NCBI GenBank assembly: GCA_028818695.1
Contig: JAPPNK010000006.1
Span: forward strand, 33,301-97,300
Length of the DNA: 64,000 nucleotides
Source of the DNA: Candidatus Poribacteria bacterium
Lineage (GTDB): Bacteria > Poribacteria > WGA-4E > GCA-2687025
Direction: 5' to 3'
In this document: piece by piece, positions 44,107 through 51,879 of the stretch
Numbering within the stretch: position 1 is the first letter of the stretch
Layout: the number at the start of each line of letters is the position of its first letter
Position numbers and translations under genes: made by a program
Notes under the pieces: model-generated
Seen by the model: only the letters and a program-made list of their open reading frames with translations
Told to the model about the DNA's origin: nothing
Databases searched by the model: none

Positions 44107-45024
44107 ATGTTGGACGGCTGGGTACGGTTTGGATGGCAAGGGATGTCGGCGGAGATGCCGGCAGAGTGGGAGCTGGCCGGCGCGCCAAAGACGCATGATC
44201 CATGGGAAGGCTATCTTCGCCTGGACGACGCAAATCAGCCCCGCCTTGAGCTGAAATGGAGCCGAGCGCAGCGCAAATTCAACCTAGAAAAAACGGCAGA
44301 CCAGTACCTAAACGGAATTCAAAAAACCTACCGGAAACAGATCGGAAAAATCGAGATACGGCGCGACCTGCGCTTGATCCCAAAATCGGGCAAATACGCC
44401 GCGTTTTATGAAAATAAAGAGGCGCTCTTTTTCTCATGGAAAGGCGGATACAGGGCGTTTGGCGCCGTCATGCGCTGCGAACGTTGCTGCCGAGCTGTCA
44501 TGATACAGGCGATCGGTCCCCCCAGCGGCGAAAATCTGCGTCAAACGGCATTGCAGATCTTCAGCTCGTTTCGAAACTATCCTGAAAACGGCATGAACCT
44601 ATGGACAGCATACGGATTTGAGGTCGAGACGCCGAGGCGGTTCCGCCTTGAAAAAACGCAGTTCATGAACGGGTATCTGCTGTTCTCCTTCACAGACGGG
44701 GCAAGGCGCATCGCCGTTGAACGTTACGGGCTGGCGGACGCGCTTCTTGAGAATGCGAGCCTGGACGACTGGTTCCGCGGCGCCTATCGAAAAGAGATCA
44801 AAGGCTCCGTCCTGGCTGCAGACCCTGTCGAGGAGATGGACGGCGCTTACAGACTCTGGGATGTTCGGTTTCAAAAGCCGTGGGAGCGGCATTACCGACG
44901 GCCGACGACGCGCGGCTACTTCTGGAGCGATGAAAAAACGAACCGCATCTATGTCGCCCGCGCGATCGGCAAGGGACCGCTTGAACGATGGATACGCCCC
45001 ATCGCAGAGAGCATGCGCGGCTGA
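44107..45024 (+). CDS. Unknown protein with a CERCC motif, in the permease operon
   Basis: I do not recognise this 305-residue protein. It has no signal peptide or membrane helix. It looks like two similar alpha/beta halves: the first has LELKWSRAQRKFNLEK and ends in IFSSFRNY, the second starts at GFEVETPRRFRLEK, so a duplicated fold similar to DcrB/PsbP-like domains is possible. A cysteine group MRCERCCRAVM lies in the first half. Its stop overlaps the start of the PqqD-like gene (TGATG), and it precedes the ATPase gene, so it is likely a soluble component of the same system. Confidence 0.65.
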   Translation: MLDGWVRFGWQGMSAEMPAEWELAGAPKTHDPWEGYLRLDDANQPRLELKWSRAQRKFNLEKTADQYLNGIQKTYRKQIGKIEIRRDLRLIPKSGKYAAFYENKEALFFSWKGGYRAFGAVMRCERCCRAVMIQAIGPPSGENLRQTALQIFSSFRNYPENGMNLWTAYGFEVETPRRFRLEKTQFMNGYLLFSFTDGARRIAVERYGLADALLENASLDDWFRGAYRKEIKGSVLAADPVEEMDGAYRLWDVRFQKPWERHYRRPTTRGYFWSDEKTNRIYVARAIGKGPLERWIRPIAESMRG

Positions 45025-45485
45025 TGAGACAGGCGTTGAACCGCGCGCTGATCGCCCTTCGCTTGAAAAAGCGCCCGCCTGTTCAACGCAACCGCGCAGA
45101 TGTGCTGCAGTCGGTGCCGTTCCGCAACCCGAAGGTGAAGTGGGAAACGGACGAACGGGGCGAGGTGTCGCTCATCATACCGGCAGACCAGAAGCGGCTT
45201 TTCCGCATTTTGATTCGGCTGATGGATCTGCCGAAAACGCGCGTCGTCCTCCTAGACAAGGTCGGTTCGTTTGTGTGGCAGGAGTGCGACGGCGAGCAGA
45301 CCTTTGAGCAGATTTCGCACCGTTTGTCGGAACGTTTTCGAATGACGCGCCGGGAGTCGGAGACGTCGCTGGCGGCGTTCTTCCGCAATCTCGGAAAACG
45401 CGGTATACTGGCATTTGCCGCGCCGAAAGCGGCTAAAGACGCTATTCAAAGCGCAAAAAGAGGAAAGGCGGGAAAAAGCGGATGA
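45024..45485 (+). CDS. PqqD-like protein
   Basis: A 153-residue protein whose C-terminal 80 residues match the PqqD/RRE-type peptide-binding fold: RVVLLDKVGSFVWQECDGEQ, then TFEQISHRLSERF and FFRNLGKRGIL. PqqD-like domains usually present a substrate peptide or protein to a modifying enzyme, often a radical SAM protein, but none is encoded nearby. I start at the ATG overlapping the previous stop; an in-frame ATG at 44988 is the alternative. Its stop overlaps the ATPase start (ATGA), which links it tightly to the ABC transporter. Confidence 0.75.
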   Translation: MRQALNRALIALRLKKRPPVQRNRADVLQSVPFRNPKVKWETDERGEVSLIIPADQKRLFRILIRLMDLPKTRVVLLDKVGSFVWQECDGEQTFEQISHRLSERFRMTRRESETSLAAFFRNLGKRGILAFAAPKAAKDAIQSAKRGKAGKSG

Positions 45486-46261
45486 TTCCAGAGCAAGCGG
45501 CCGCCGCGGCGGTGCCGTCGCAGATCGTCGAGAACGCGGTGCGCGTTCGAAACGTCGTCAAGAAATACGAGATGGGCGACGTAGTCGTAGAGGCGCTGCG
45601 CGGGGTGAATTTAGAGATACGGCGCGGGGAATATATCTCCATCGTCGGACCGTCGGGATCGGGCAAATCGACGCTCTTCAACATGGTCGGCGGACTCGAT
45701 AAGCCGACGGAAGGGCGCGTTTACATTGACGAGGTGGACATCGCGCAGCTGGACGCCTATGAGCTGGCATGGCTGCGCTGCCGCAAGATCGGGTATATTT
45801 TTCAGACCTTCAACCTGATACCGGTCATGACGGCGCTGGAGAATGTGACGCTGCCGATGATCTTCGCAGGCGGAACGGGAGACGATTCCATCGAGAAAGG
45901 GGCGCAGATTTTGGGCATGGTGGGGCTGGGCGACCGGCTTCGGCATAAGCCGGTGGAGCTGTCGGGGGGGCAGCAGCAGCGGGTGGCGATCGCCCGCGCG
46001 TTTGCGAACGACCCGTCCATCATTTTGGCGGATGAACCGACAGGGAACCTGGACACGAAGACGGGGATAGAGATCATCAACCTGTTGAAGGAGCTGAATG
46101 CGGAGAAGAACACGACGATCATCACGGCGACGCATGACTTGAAAATGCTGGATGTGTCCGACCGCATCATTCATATACAGGACGGGCGCGTGTCGAAGAT
46201 TGAGACGCGCGCCGAAGCGAATCTTGATGTGGGGAGACTTGACGGACAGGAAGTGGGGTAA
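45482..46261 (+). CDS. ABC transporter ATP-binding protein (LolD/MacB type)
   Basis: A 259-residue ATPase with Walker A GPSGSGKST, Q-loop YIFQTFNLIPVMTALENV, signature LSGGQQQRVAIARA, Walker B IILADEPTGNLD and H-loop TATHD. The closest group is the LolD/MacB/FtsE ATPases, which pair with FtsX-type permeases for mechanotransmission or lipoprotein/substrate release instead of classical import. The natural partner is the giant FtsX permease at the head of this operon, the only FtsX protein nearby upstream. It starts with an ATGA overlap with the PqqD-like gene. Confidence 0.92.
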   Translation: MIPEQAAAAAVPSQIVENAVRVRNVVKKYEMGDVVVEALRGVNLEIRRGEYISIVGPSGSGKSTLFNMVGGLDKPTEGRVYIDEVDIAQLDAYELAWLRCRKIGYIFQTFNLIPVMTALENVTLPMIFAGGTGDDSIEKGAQILGMVGLGDRLRHKPVELSGGQQQRVAIARAFANDPSIILADEPTGNLDTKTGIEIINLLKELNAEKNTTIITATHDLKMLDVSDRIIHIQDGRVSKIETRAEANLDVGRLDGQEVG

Positions 46262-46264
46262 ACA

Positions 46265-47116
46265 ATGTACCGAAACTTATCGCCCGGCGCTGTCGGCATT
46301 CATGCCGACACGATTGAAAAAGGGCTGCATTACGCGAAGATCGGCGGTTTTCAGGGGCTTGATCTGAATCTGGGTCAAGCGCATCAACTGGGAGCGTCGG
46401 CGGTCAAGGATATGTATGACGAAGCGGGAATCCGCATCGGCGCATGGCCGCTGCCCGTTCATTGGAACGGAACCGACGCGCAATTTTACGAGAGCCTGTC
46501 CAAGCTGCCGGAACACGCGCAGCTGGCGGCGGAGCTGGAATCGTACCGAACCATGACATGGGTCGCAGGATGGTCAAACGACAAAACGCGGCAGGAGCAG
46601 TTCGACTTCTTCGTCCACCGGTTCGGTCTCACGGCGAAGGTACTGCTCGACTACGGATGCGTTCTCGGCCTTGAGTTCATCGGTCCGCACACCTCGCGCC
46701 GCGGCGCCCGATACGGCTGCGTCTATACGATGGACGCGATGCTGGCGATCGGATGCGCCATCGGCACGGGAAACGTCGGGCTGCTGCTTGACTGCTGGCA
46801 CTGGTACACATGCCAAAGCACGCTCACCGACCTGCGCCAGCTCGTGGCGGAGGAGGTGGTCTATGTCCATGTGAACGACGCGCCGGCGGGCGTTGACGTC
46901 CTAGAGCAGATCGACAGCGTCCGCTGCCTGCCGGGCGAAACGGGCGTCATCGATCTGGTCGGATTCTTGCAGGCGCTGAACGAGATCGGTTTTGACGGTC
47001 CTGTCACGCCGGAGCCGTTCAGCAAGAAACTGAACAGCATCGAAGATAAGGACGAGGCGGCGCGCGTTGTCGGGAACGCGCTTAAAGAGGTCTGGGATCA
47101 AGCGGGGCTGGACTGA
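46265..47116 (+). CDS. Sugar phosphate isomerase/epimerase-like TIM barrel protein
   Basis: A 283-residue member of the xylose isomerase-like (AP endonuclease 2) superfamily. Likely metal ligands are Glu in LGLEFIGPH, Asp in GLLLDCWHWY, His in VVYVHVNDAP and Glu in GPVTPEPF. Such proteins isomerise or epimerise sugars or inositol derivatives in the cytoplasm; the substrate is unknown. It starts three bases after the ATPase stop, so it is at least co-transcribed, although its chemistry does not obviously fit the transporter. Confidence 0.85.
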   Translation: MYRNLSPGAVGIHADTIEKGLHYAKIGGFQGLDLNLGQAHQLGASAVKDMYDEAGIRIGAWPLPVHWNGTDAQFYESLSKLPEHAQLAAELESYRTMTWVAGWSNDKTRQEQFDFFVHRFGLTAKVLLDYGCVLGLEFIGPHTSRRGARYGCVYTMDAMLAIGCAIGTGNVGLLLDCWHWYTCQSTLTDLRQLVAEEVVYVHVNDAPAGVDVLEQIDSVRCLPGETGVIDLVGFLQALNEIGFDGPVTPEPFSKKLNSIEDKDEAARVVGNALKEVWDQAGLD

Positions 47117-47120
47117 AACC

Positions 47121-48389
47121 ATGCCCAACCATGAAGAGCGTTACGACAACCCGCTCTTTGAGAGCGAAGAGGCGCCGGCGGCGGAGAAGCGGCGCCTACT
47201 AGGATCCGCGGAGCTGCCGCTGGAGGATTGCCTTGCCGTCCTTGAAAGCGGCGCGTCCACCGCCGAGAAGCGGGAGGCGGCCGCCTCTATCGGACGAAAG
47301 CGCGACCCGTCTCTCAAGCCGATCTTGATGCAATACTCGGCGCATGCTAATCCGGAGGTCGCGCTTCAGGCGGTTCGCGGGCTGCTTGTTTTTCGTTCGG
47401 ATCCGTCCGTCGTTGAGTTTTTGAACTCGCTGCGGAATCATCCGAACGACATGATTCAGGACATCGCGGAGCAGGAGCTGGAGGGGAATGCGCCGGTTGA
47501 GGAGGGACCGCATGCGGCGTCTCCCGACTTCATGAAGAACGCGGCCGTTCAAGGAGATGTGTTGCAGACGCTGGAGCATGTCCCTTCGGCGTCCGTTCAC
47601 CTGACCTTCACATCTCCGCCGTATTACAACGCGCGCGACTATGCGATCTACGGCAGCTACGGCGAATACCTGAACTTTTTAGAGGAGGCGTTTCGCGCCG
47701 TCCATCGGGTGACGAAGGAGGGGCGGTTTTTCATTTTAAACACGTCGCCGGTGATCATTCCGCGGGCGGGGCGCAAGTATTCCAGCCGGCGGTATGCGGT
47801 TCCGTTCGACCTGCATGCGCGGTTGACGCCAATGGGCTGGGAATTCATTGACGACATTGTCTGGGCGAAGCCGGACAAGAGCGTTAAAAACCGGGTCGCG
47901 GGGTTTGAGACGAACCGGACGCCGTTGACCTACAAAGCGAACGCTCGGACGGAATATGTGATGGTGTATCGGAAGAAGTCGCGGAGGTTGATCGACTGGA
48001 ACCTGCGGCAGTATTCTAAAGACGCCGCGCGGCGCAGCAAGGTAGACGATGATTTTGAGCGTTCGAATGTGTGGGAGATTGCGCCGGCGTCCGACCGCGT
48101 CCATAGCGCCGTGTTTCCGTTGAAGCTGTGTATGCAGGCGGTGAAGCTGTACTCGTTTCGGGGCGATCTGGCGTTCGATCCGTTTGGCGGAAGCGGAACG
48201 CTCGGTAAGGCGGCTCTGCTGCTGGGGCGTTATTTCTTCATGACGGAGCTTCATCCGCAGTATATCGCGCGGATGCGGCAGAATGTACGCAATGAAGAAA
48301 CGCTTTCGGACCGCCCCGCCCGTTTTATGGATGTGTCCCAGTTTGCTGCGGAGGCGAAGCAGTGGGAGTTGTCTTGCGCCGAGAAATAG
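47121..48389 (+). CDS. DNA methyltransferase with N-terminal HEAT-like repeats
   Basis: A 422-residue amino-methyltransferase. TSPPYYNARDYAIYG (catalytic motif IV) precedes FDPFGGSGTLGKAAL (AdoMet motif I), so it has the beta-class order seen in many N4-cytosine enzymes. The first 140 residues are an added helical region with HEAT-like pairs (KREAAASIGRKRDPSLKPIL, then HANPEVALQAVRGLL), which is unusual for a type II modification enzyme. I choose the ATG at 47121, four bases after the previous stop. It overlaps the endonuclease gene by 28 bases and is its modification partner. Confidence 0.85.
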   Translation: MPNHEERYDNPLFESEEAPAAEKRRLLGSAELPLEDCLAVLESGASTAEKREAAASIGRKRDPSLKPILMQYSAHANPEVALQAVRGLLVFRSDPSVVEFLNSLRNHPNDMIQDIAEQELEGNAPVEEGPHAASPDFMKNAAVQGDVLQTLEHVPSASVHLTFTSPPYYNARDYAIYGSYGEYLNFLEEAFRAVHRVTKEGRFFILNTSPVIIPRAGRKYSSRRYAVPFDLHARLTPMGWEFIDDIVWAKPDKSVKNRVAGFETNRTPLTYKANARTEYVMVYRKKSRRLIDWNLRQYSKDAARRSKVDDDFERSNVWEIAPASDRVHSAVFPLKLCMQAVKLYSFRGDLAFDPFGGSGTLGKAALLLGRYFFMTELHPQYIARMRQNVRNEETLSDRPARFMDVSQFAAEAKQWELSCAEK

Positions 48390-49279
48390 CGGCGTCGGTC
48401 GTCCGGCGCGCCTTGAGAGGGGTTGATCATCGCGAATTAGTGGTGGACCTGATCGACGGCGCATTTGTGAGTGAAGCCATCGACTTCTTCAAGCAGATCG
48501 TAAGCGCGAAGATGGAGCGGGAATCGATCACATTAGAATGGTATAAATCCCATTTTTTGGATAAGGATTTGGACAAAGCGGAGTTGGCGAACAACGCCGG
48601 CCTGAATATCAAGACGATCAACAACAGGCGTCAAACCACGCGCAAAGAAGTCGTCATCGAAGAATCGCTGGCTCACTTAGATAAGTTTGTCGATCTGATC
48701 AATACGCTGGACGACGACAGCGTCAACATCGACCTATCCCTGACATTTCGAGAGGTGACGGTTCGCCTGAACTTAAATGAAAGTTTGGTAGTTATCAATG
48801 CGCTTGCTGTGAAGTGGGCGTCTTTGCGCGGCGGAGCATGGAGCGCCGTCGGCAAGCAGGTTGAAGGTCCCTTAATGGAAGCCCTATGCCGTCTGTTTCA
48901 AGTTGACGAGCGGCATTTTACGCGGTCCATTACAGACGACGAGTCGCTTCGGGAAGTGGACTACTACCTTCTGCCGCCCAGCGGAGAGCGGCTGAAATGT
49001 GAAGTGAAACTCATGGGCAGAGGAAACCCTGAAAGCGCCGACGTTGTGCTGGCGAGAAGCAGCAAGATATTTGTGGCGAGCGTGTTGTCTGACTTAAACA
49101 AAAAGCAGCTCCAAGACAGAGGCATCTACTGGACGGAGCTGCAGACGACAAACGGATTCCTCCGCTTCAAAGAAACGCTCAACGGCGTCGGGATTCCATA
49201 TACTGATTTAGCGAAGAAGTCAGACTATTCGCGCGATATCGATCGCGCCGTTCAATTGACGTTTCGAGGAAATCGCTGA
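48362..49279 (+). CDS. Restriction endonuclease, CfrBI-like
   Basis: A 305-residue protein encoded next to a methyltransferase. Its C-terminal core EVDYYLLPPSGERLKCEVKL, directly followed by MGRGNPESAD, has the E/D-x(n)-ExK pattern of a PD-(D/E)XK nuclease, and the MGRGNPESAD and LSDLNKKQL stretches are what I remember of the CfrBI family (CCWWGG sites, with an N4-cytosine methyltransferase partner). The N-terminal half is helical and probably reads DNA. The start is a GTG inside the methyltransferase gene. Codon usage and composition are slightly more AT-rich than the flanking genes, consistent with transfer. Confidence 0.75.
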   Translation: MGVVLRREIAASVVRRALRGVDHRELVVDLIDGAFVSEAIDFFKQIVSAKMERESITLEWYKSHFLDKDLDKAELANNAGLNIKTINNRRQTTRKEVVIEESLAHLDKFVDLINTLDDDSVNIDLSLTFREVTVRLNLNESLVVINALAVKWASLRGGAWSAVGKQVEGPLMEALCRLFQVDERHFTRSITDDESLREVDYYLLPPSGERLKCEVKLMGRGNPESADVVLARSSKIFVASVLSDLNKKQLQDRGIYWTELQTTNGFLRFKETLNGVGIPYTDLAKKSDYSRDIDRAVQLTFRGNR

Positions 49280-49303
49280 AAACGCTTCAAAACCGCAAAA
49301 CGC

Positions 49304-49333
49304 TTGACTCGACCGCCCGCCGCATGTTATAAA
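49304..49333 (+). promoter_or_regulatory. Strong sigma70-type promoter of the envelope operon
   Basis: TTGACT (49304-49309), 18-base spacer, TATAAA (49328-49333), 5/6 in both boxes. It implies a transcript start near 49340, so the first in-frame ATG of the next gene (49338) cannot be used and a later ATG is chosen. Confidence 0.65.
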
Positions 49334-49370
49334 GTAAATGAACGGCATAACGAAGTACATGAGCGGAACG

Positions 49371-49751
49371 ATGCGCAAAAAGAACCATCAGCGCGTTCAA
49401 TATGCCGCCGCCGTTTTTCTGATTATAGCGGCGCTGGCGACTCTCCCGACGGCGTTTATCCTGGCGTCCTATGCCGACGCCTCGCCGACGGAGTTCGCCT
49501 GCTGCTGCGGGACGGCTGAGCCGCTCTGCTCTAGCGACTGCTCCGTCGAGGAGAGCGCCGATCCCCGTCCGTTCATCCCTGCTCAAACGGTCGATTTCGA
49601 GAATCCACATGTTGTCGGGACGGCGGAACAGCCTGACCCGTTGAATCTCCCCGTTTCCCGCGCCGTTTCCATCCTAGACCGTCCATCTCCCAACCCGCCT
49701 CAATCTGCGTCCGCAGCAAACCCCTCCAGAGCGCCGCCCTTCTCCGTCTGA
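49371..49751 (+). CDS. Small exported Cys-rich protein, unknown
   Basis: A 126-residue protein beginning with a basic N-terminus and one hydrophobic helix (YAAAVFLIIAALATLPTAFI), either a signal peptide or an anchor. Just after it comes a cysteine cluster FACCCGTAEPLCSSDC that could bind a metal or form disulfides in the periplasm, then a Pro/Ser-rich, low-complexity tail. No family recognised. The start is set after the predicted transcript start; earlier ATGs at 49338 and 49359 are in frame. It is the first gene behind a strong promoter and is followed after 65 bases by the outer-membrane barrel gene. Confidence 0.55.
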   Translation: MRKKNHQRVQYAAAVFLIIAALATLPTAFILASYADASPTEFACCCGTAEPLCSSDCSVEESADPRPFIPAQTVDFENPHVVGTAEQPDPLNLPVSRAVSILDRPSPNPPQSASAANPSRAPPFSV

Positions 49752-49816
49752 TTTCGTCAAGACCAGCGCGCTCAAACTAATCCTACGTTTAAACACGCAG
49801 CCGAAGGCGTTTCCCA

Positions 49817-50809
49817 ATGTGGAAACTGCGTTTCATCTTCATATACGCTTCATGGACGGCTCTCATCGCCGTCATGCCTGCGCCCATCCGCGCCGATGGA
49901 TCCATCAACGGCGAGATCTTTTTGGCAAACGGCGGCGCGGCGCGCAGCGACGGATCGCTCATACGGACACACCGCCTGTCTGCAGGAATTGACGCCGTTC
50001 AATTCTTGTCAAACGAGAGCGGCGACTGGGCGACCGCCGCCCTGCAGCTGCGGTACGCGAATGCGCAGAACCTCGCCATGGACAACCGATTCGACAACCG
50101 ATTCATTCAGAGAAACGGCGACTGGAGCGCCGAAATCCATGACGCCTACATCAACCTGAGAGGGATGAACGGACGCGCCAACCTGCGCCTCGGACGGTTC
50201 AAAACGCCGTTTGGGCTGAACCCGGTCATCGACTTCCACACGGAGCTGATCCCAAGCCTCGCAATGTCGAACGGGATTCCAGCGCGCCGATGGGGAGCCT
50301 CGCTGAACGGGCAGCTGGACAGCTTCGACTATGAAGCGGCCGTTCTTGGAGGAAACCTGCGCAACCCGCTCGACAAAAAAGCCGGCGAATGGACGGCGTC
50401 CGCGCGCGTTCAGCCCTATTCGGACGGCGTCATGCAGTACGGGCTGTCGGCGCTGTGGAAACATCAGGCGGGCGAGTCGATCCAAGACGGGGAGCAGCGC
50501 GCCGCGTTCGACCTGCGAACCGTCTTCTTCGCCTTCAACGGAACGATTGAGCCGCGCATCGAACTGTCGGTTGGACGGAAGGGCGGGAAGCGGATCTTCG
50601 GCATCGAAGCGACAGCCGACCGACCGATGGACCCTTGGCGGTTGACCTTGAGCGCGCGCGCTCATCAGGACGACGCATGGGCGATCGCCTCGCTGCGCCG
50701 AGAATTCAGCGGCGGTCCGTTCTCGTTAGCGTGGGAGACGGCGTTCACTCAAGAGTTAACGGACCCGCGTCGTCCAGCTCTTCTCATGCTCTTTTACACT
50801 GCATTTTGA
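49817..50809 (+). CDS. Outer-membrane porin-like beta-barrel protein
   Basis: A 330-residue exported protein with a signal peptide ending PIRADG and alternating amphipathic strands throughout. GRFKTPFGLNPVIDF is like the loop/strand seen in phosphate-selective porin O/P-type barrels, and the C-terminus LLMLFYTAF ends in Phe as required for outer-membrane assembly. It should form a channel or receptor in the outer membrane. It lies in a run of seven same-strand genes with two periplasmic proteins, a MacB/FtsX permease and two ATPases, so it probably provides the outer-membrane part of that system. Confidence 0.75.
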   Translation: MWKLRFIFIYASWTALIAVMPAPIRADGSINGEIFLANGGAARSDGSLIRTHRLSAGIDAVQFLSNESGDWATAALQLRYANAQNLAMDNRFDNRFIQRNGDWSAEIHDAYINLRGMNGRANLRLGRFKTPFGLNPVIDFHTELIPSLAMSNGIPARRWGASLNGQLDSFDYEAAVLGGNLRNPLDKKAGEWTASARVQPYSDGVMQYGLSALWKHQAGESIQDGEQRAAFDLRTVFFAFNGTIEPRIELSVGRKGGKRIFGIEATADRPMDPWRLTLSARAHQDDAWAIASLRREFSGGPFSLAWETAFTQELTDPRRPALLMLFYTAF

Positions 50810-50821
50810 AAGGAATGCGCC

Positions 50822-51460
50822 ATGAAACGAATCGCTCTGTTTGCCGCCTTCATGATCGCCGCCGCGCTGCCTAACGGCGCCGAAGCGATCACGGCATGCA
50901 AACTTCAACAACCGGACAGGGATATTCGCAAGTTTTTCCCTGAATCGACCGGTTACAAAACGATCGTCTCTTCGCTCAAAAAAGCGGACGGGGAGGAGCT
51001 TCTCCAAGAGTTCGAAGAACGCCTTGGCGACAAACTCGACAAAAAATACGAAGCCATCGACGTCGAACACACCACCTATATGGTTCTCAAAGATGAAGAG
51101 CCGATCGGCTATGTCTCCGGCGTGAACCAAAAGGGGCAATTCGGCGCGATGCAGGTCTTCACAGCGACCGACCTGGAAGGAAAGATCCTGACGGTGTCGT
51201 ACCAGCGGGTCGTTTCGCCGCACGCGAAAGCGTTGAAGGGCAAAGAGACGCTGCTTCAGTTCAAAGACCTGACGCTCGGCGACTTCTACCTGAACACCAA
51301 AAAGGCGGCGGCTCTGCTTCCGCCCAACGAAAAAAGCGCCGTCGATTTCAAAGCGACGGTGCGCGCTGTTCGCAAAAACCTGATCTATTCCGACATCTTC
51401 AACCTGAACCGAAAGCACGACAAACAGTTCCTTGAAAGCAAGAAAGGAAAACTCAAATGA
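50822..51460 (+). CDS. Periplasmic protein, weakly FMN-binding-like
   Basis: A 212-residue protein with a clear signal peptide (MKRIALFAAFMIAAALPNG, cleavage after AEA). The central part, EEPIGYVSGVNQKGQFGAMQ followed by VFTATDLEGKILTVSYQR, resembles FMN-bind (NosR/RnfG-like) domains in overall pattern, but the flavin-attaching S/T-GAT motif is absent, so flavin attachment is doubtful. AAAGGA precedes the ATG. Its stop overlaps the start of the OB-fold lipoprotein gene (ATGA), so the two are translationally coupled. Function unknown; likely part of the envelope operon. Confidence 0.6.
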   Translation: MKRIALFAAFMIAAALPNGAEAITACKLQQPDRDIRKFFPESTGYKTIVSSLKKADGEELLQEFEERLGDKLDKKYEAIDVEHTTYMVLKDEEPIGYVSGVNQKGQFGAMQVFTATDLEGKILTVSYQRVVSPHAKALKGKETLLQFKDLTLGDFYLNTKKAAALLPPNEKSAVDFKATVRAVRKNLIYSDIFNLNRKHDKQFLESKKGKLK

Positions 51461-51861
51461 ACATTCGCCTCGCAACGATCCGCAACAGCTTCTTCGTCTT
51501 CGCTCTCGCCTCCGCCGCGCTTCTAATCGGCTGCGGAAAGTCCGGCGAGAAGTCCTACGGAAAAGCGGTCACCGTGACGGAAACCACATCCATTGCCGAC
51601 ATCAAGGCGAACCCTGAAGAGTACCATGACAAAACGGTCCGCATCGAAGGCAAAATCACCCAGGTGTGCCAAGACCATGGCTGCTGGTTCCATGTCGCCG
51701 ACGAGACGCAGCAGATCAAAGTGGACCTTGAAATGCATCGGAGCGATACATACACGATCCCGAAAAACTCGAAAGGGAAAAGATCGGTTATCCAGGGCAT
51801 CGTCCACTTTTCCGAAAATTCGCCGGTGTATATCCGCGGCTTCGGCAACACAATCGAATGA
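51457..51861 (+). CDS. DUF4920-like OB-fold lipoprotein
   Basis: A 134-residue lipoprotein. The signal peptide ends in the lipobox LLIGC, with Gly-Lys-Ser after the Cys, so release to the outer membrane is possible. The mature part has the OB-fold pattern EYHDKTVRIEGKITQVCQDH and the conserved GCWFHV, as in DUF4920-type proteins where the two cysteines may bind metal or heme-pathway cofactors. AAAGGA precedes the ATG, which overlaps the previous stop. The ABC permease gene follows after 18 bases. Confidence 0.75.
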   Translation: MNIRLATIRNSFFVFALASAALLIGCGKSGEKSYGKAVTVTETTSIADIKANPEEYHDKTVRIEGKITQVCQDHGCWFHVADETQQIKVDLEMHRSDTYTIPKNSKGKRSVIQGIVHFSENSPVYIRGFGNTIE

Positions 51862-51879
51862 CGTGAAAGGAAACATGAC

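Noticed and set aside
49338-49370. Earlier ATGs for the Cys-rich small protein
   Set aside because: The strong promoter at 49304-49333 puts the transcript start near 49340, after or at the first ATG, and the extra residues would lengthen the signal peptide needlessly.
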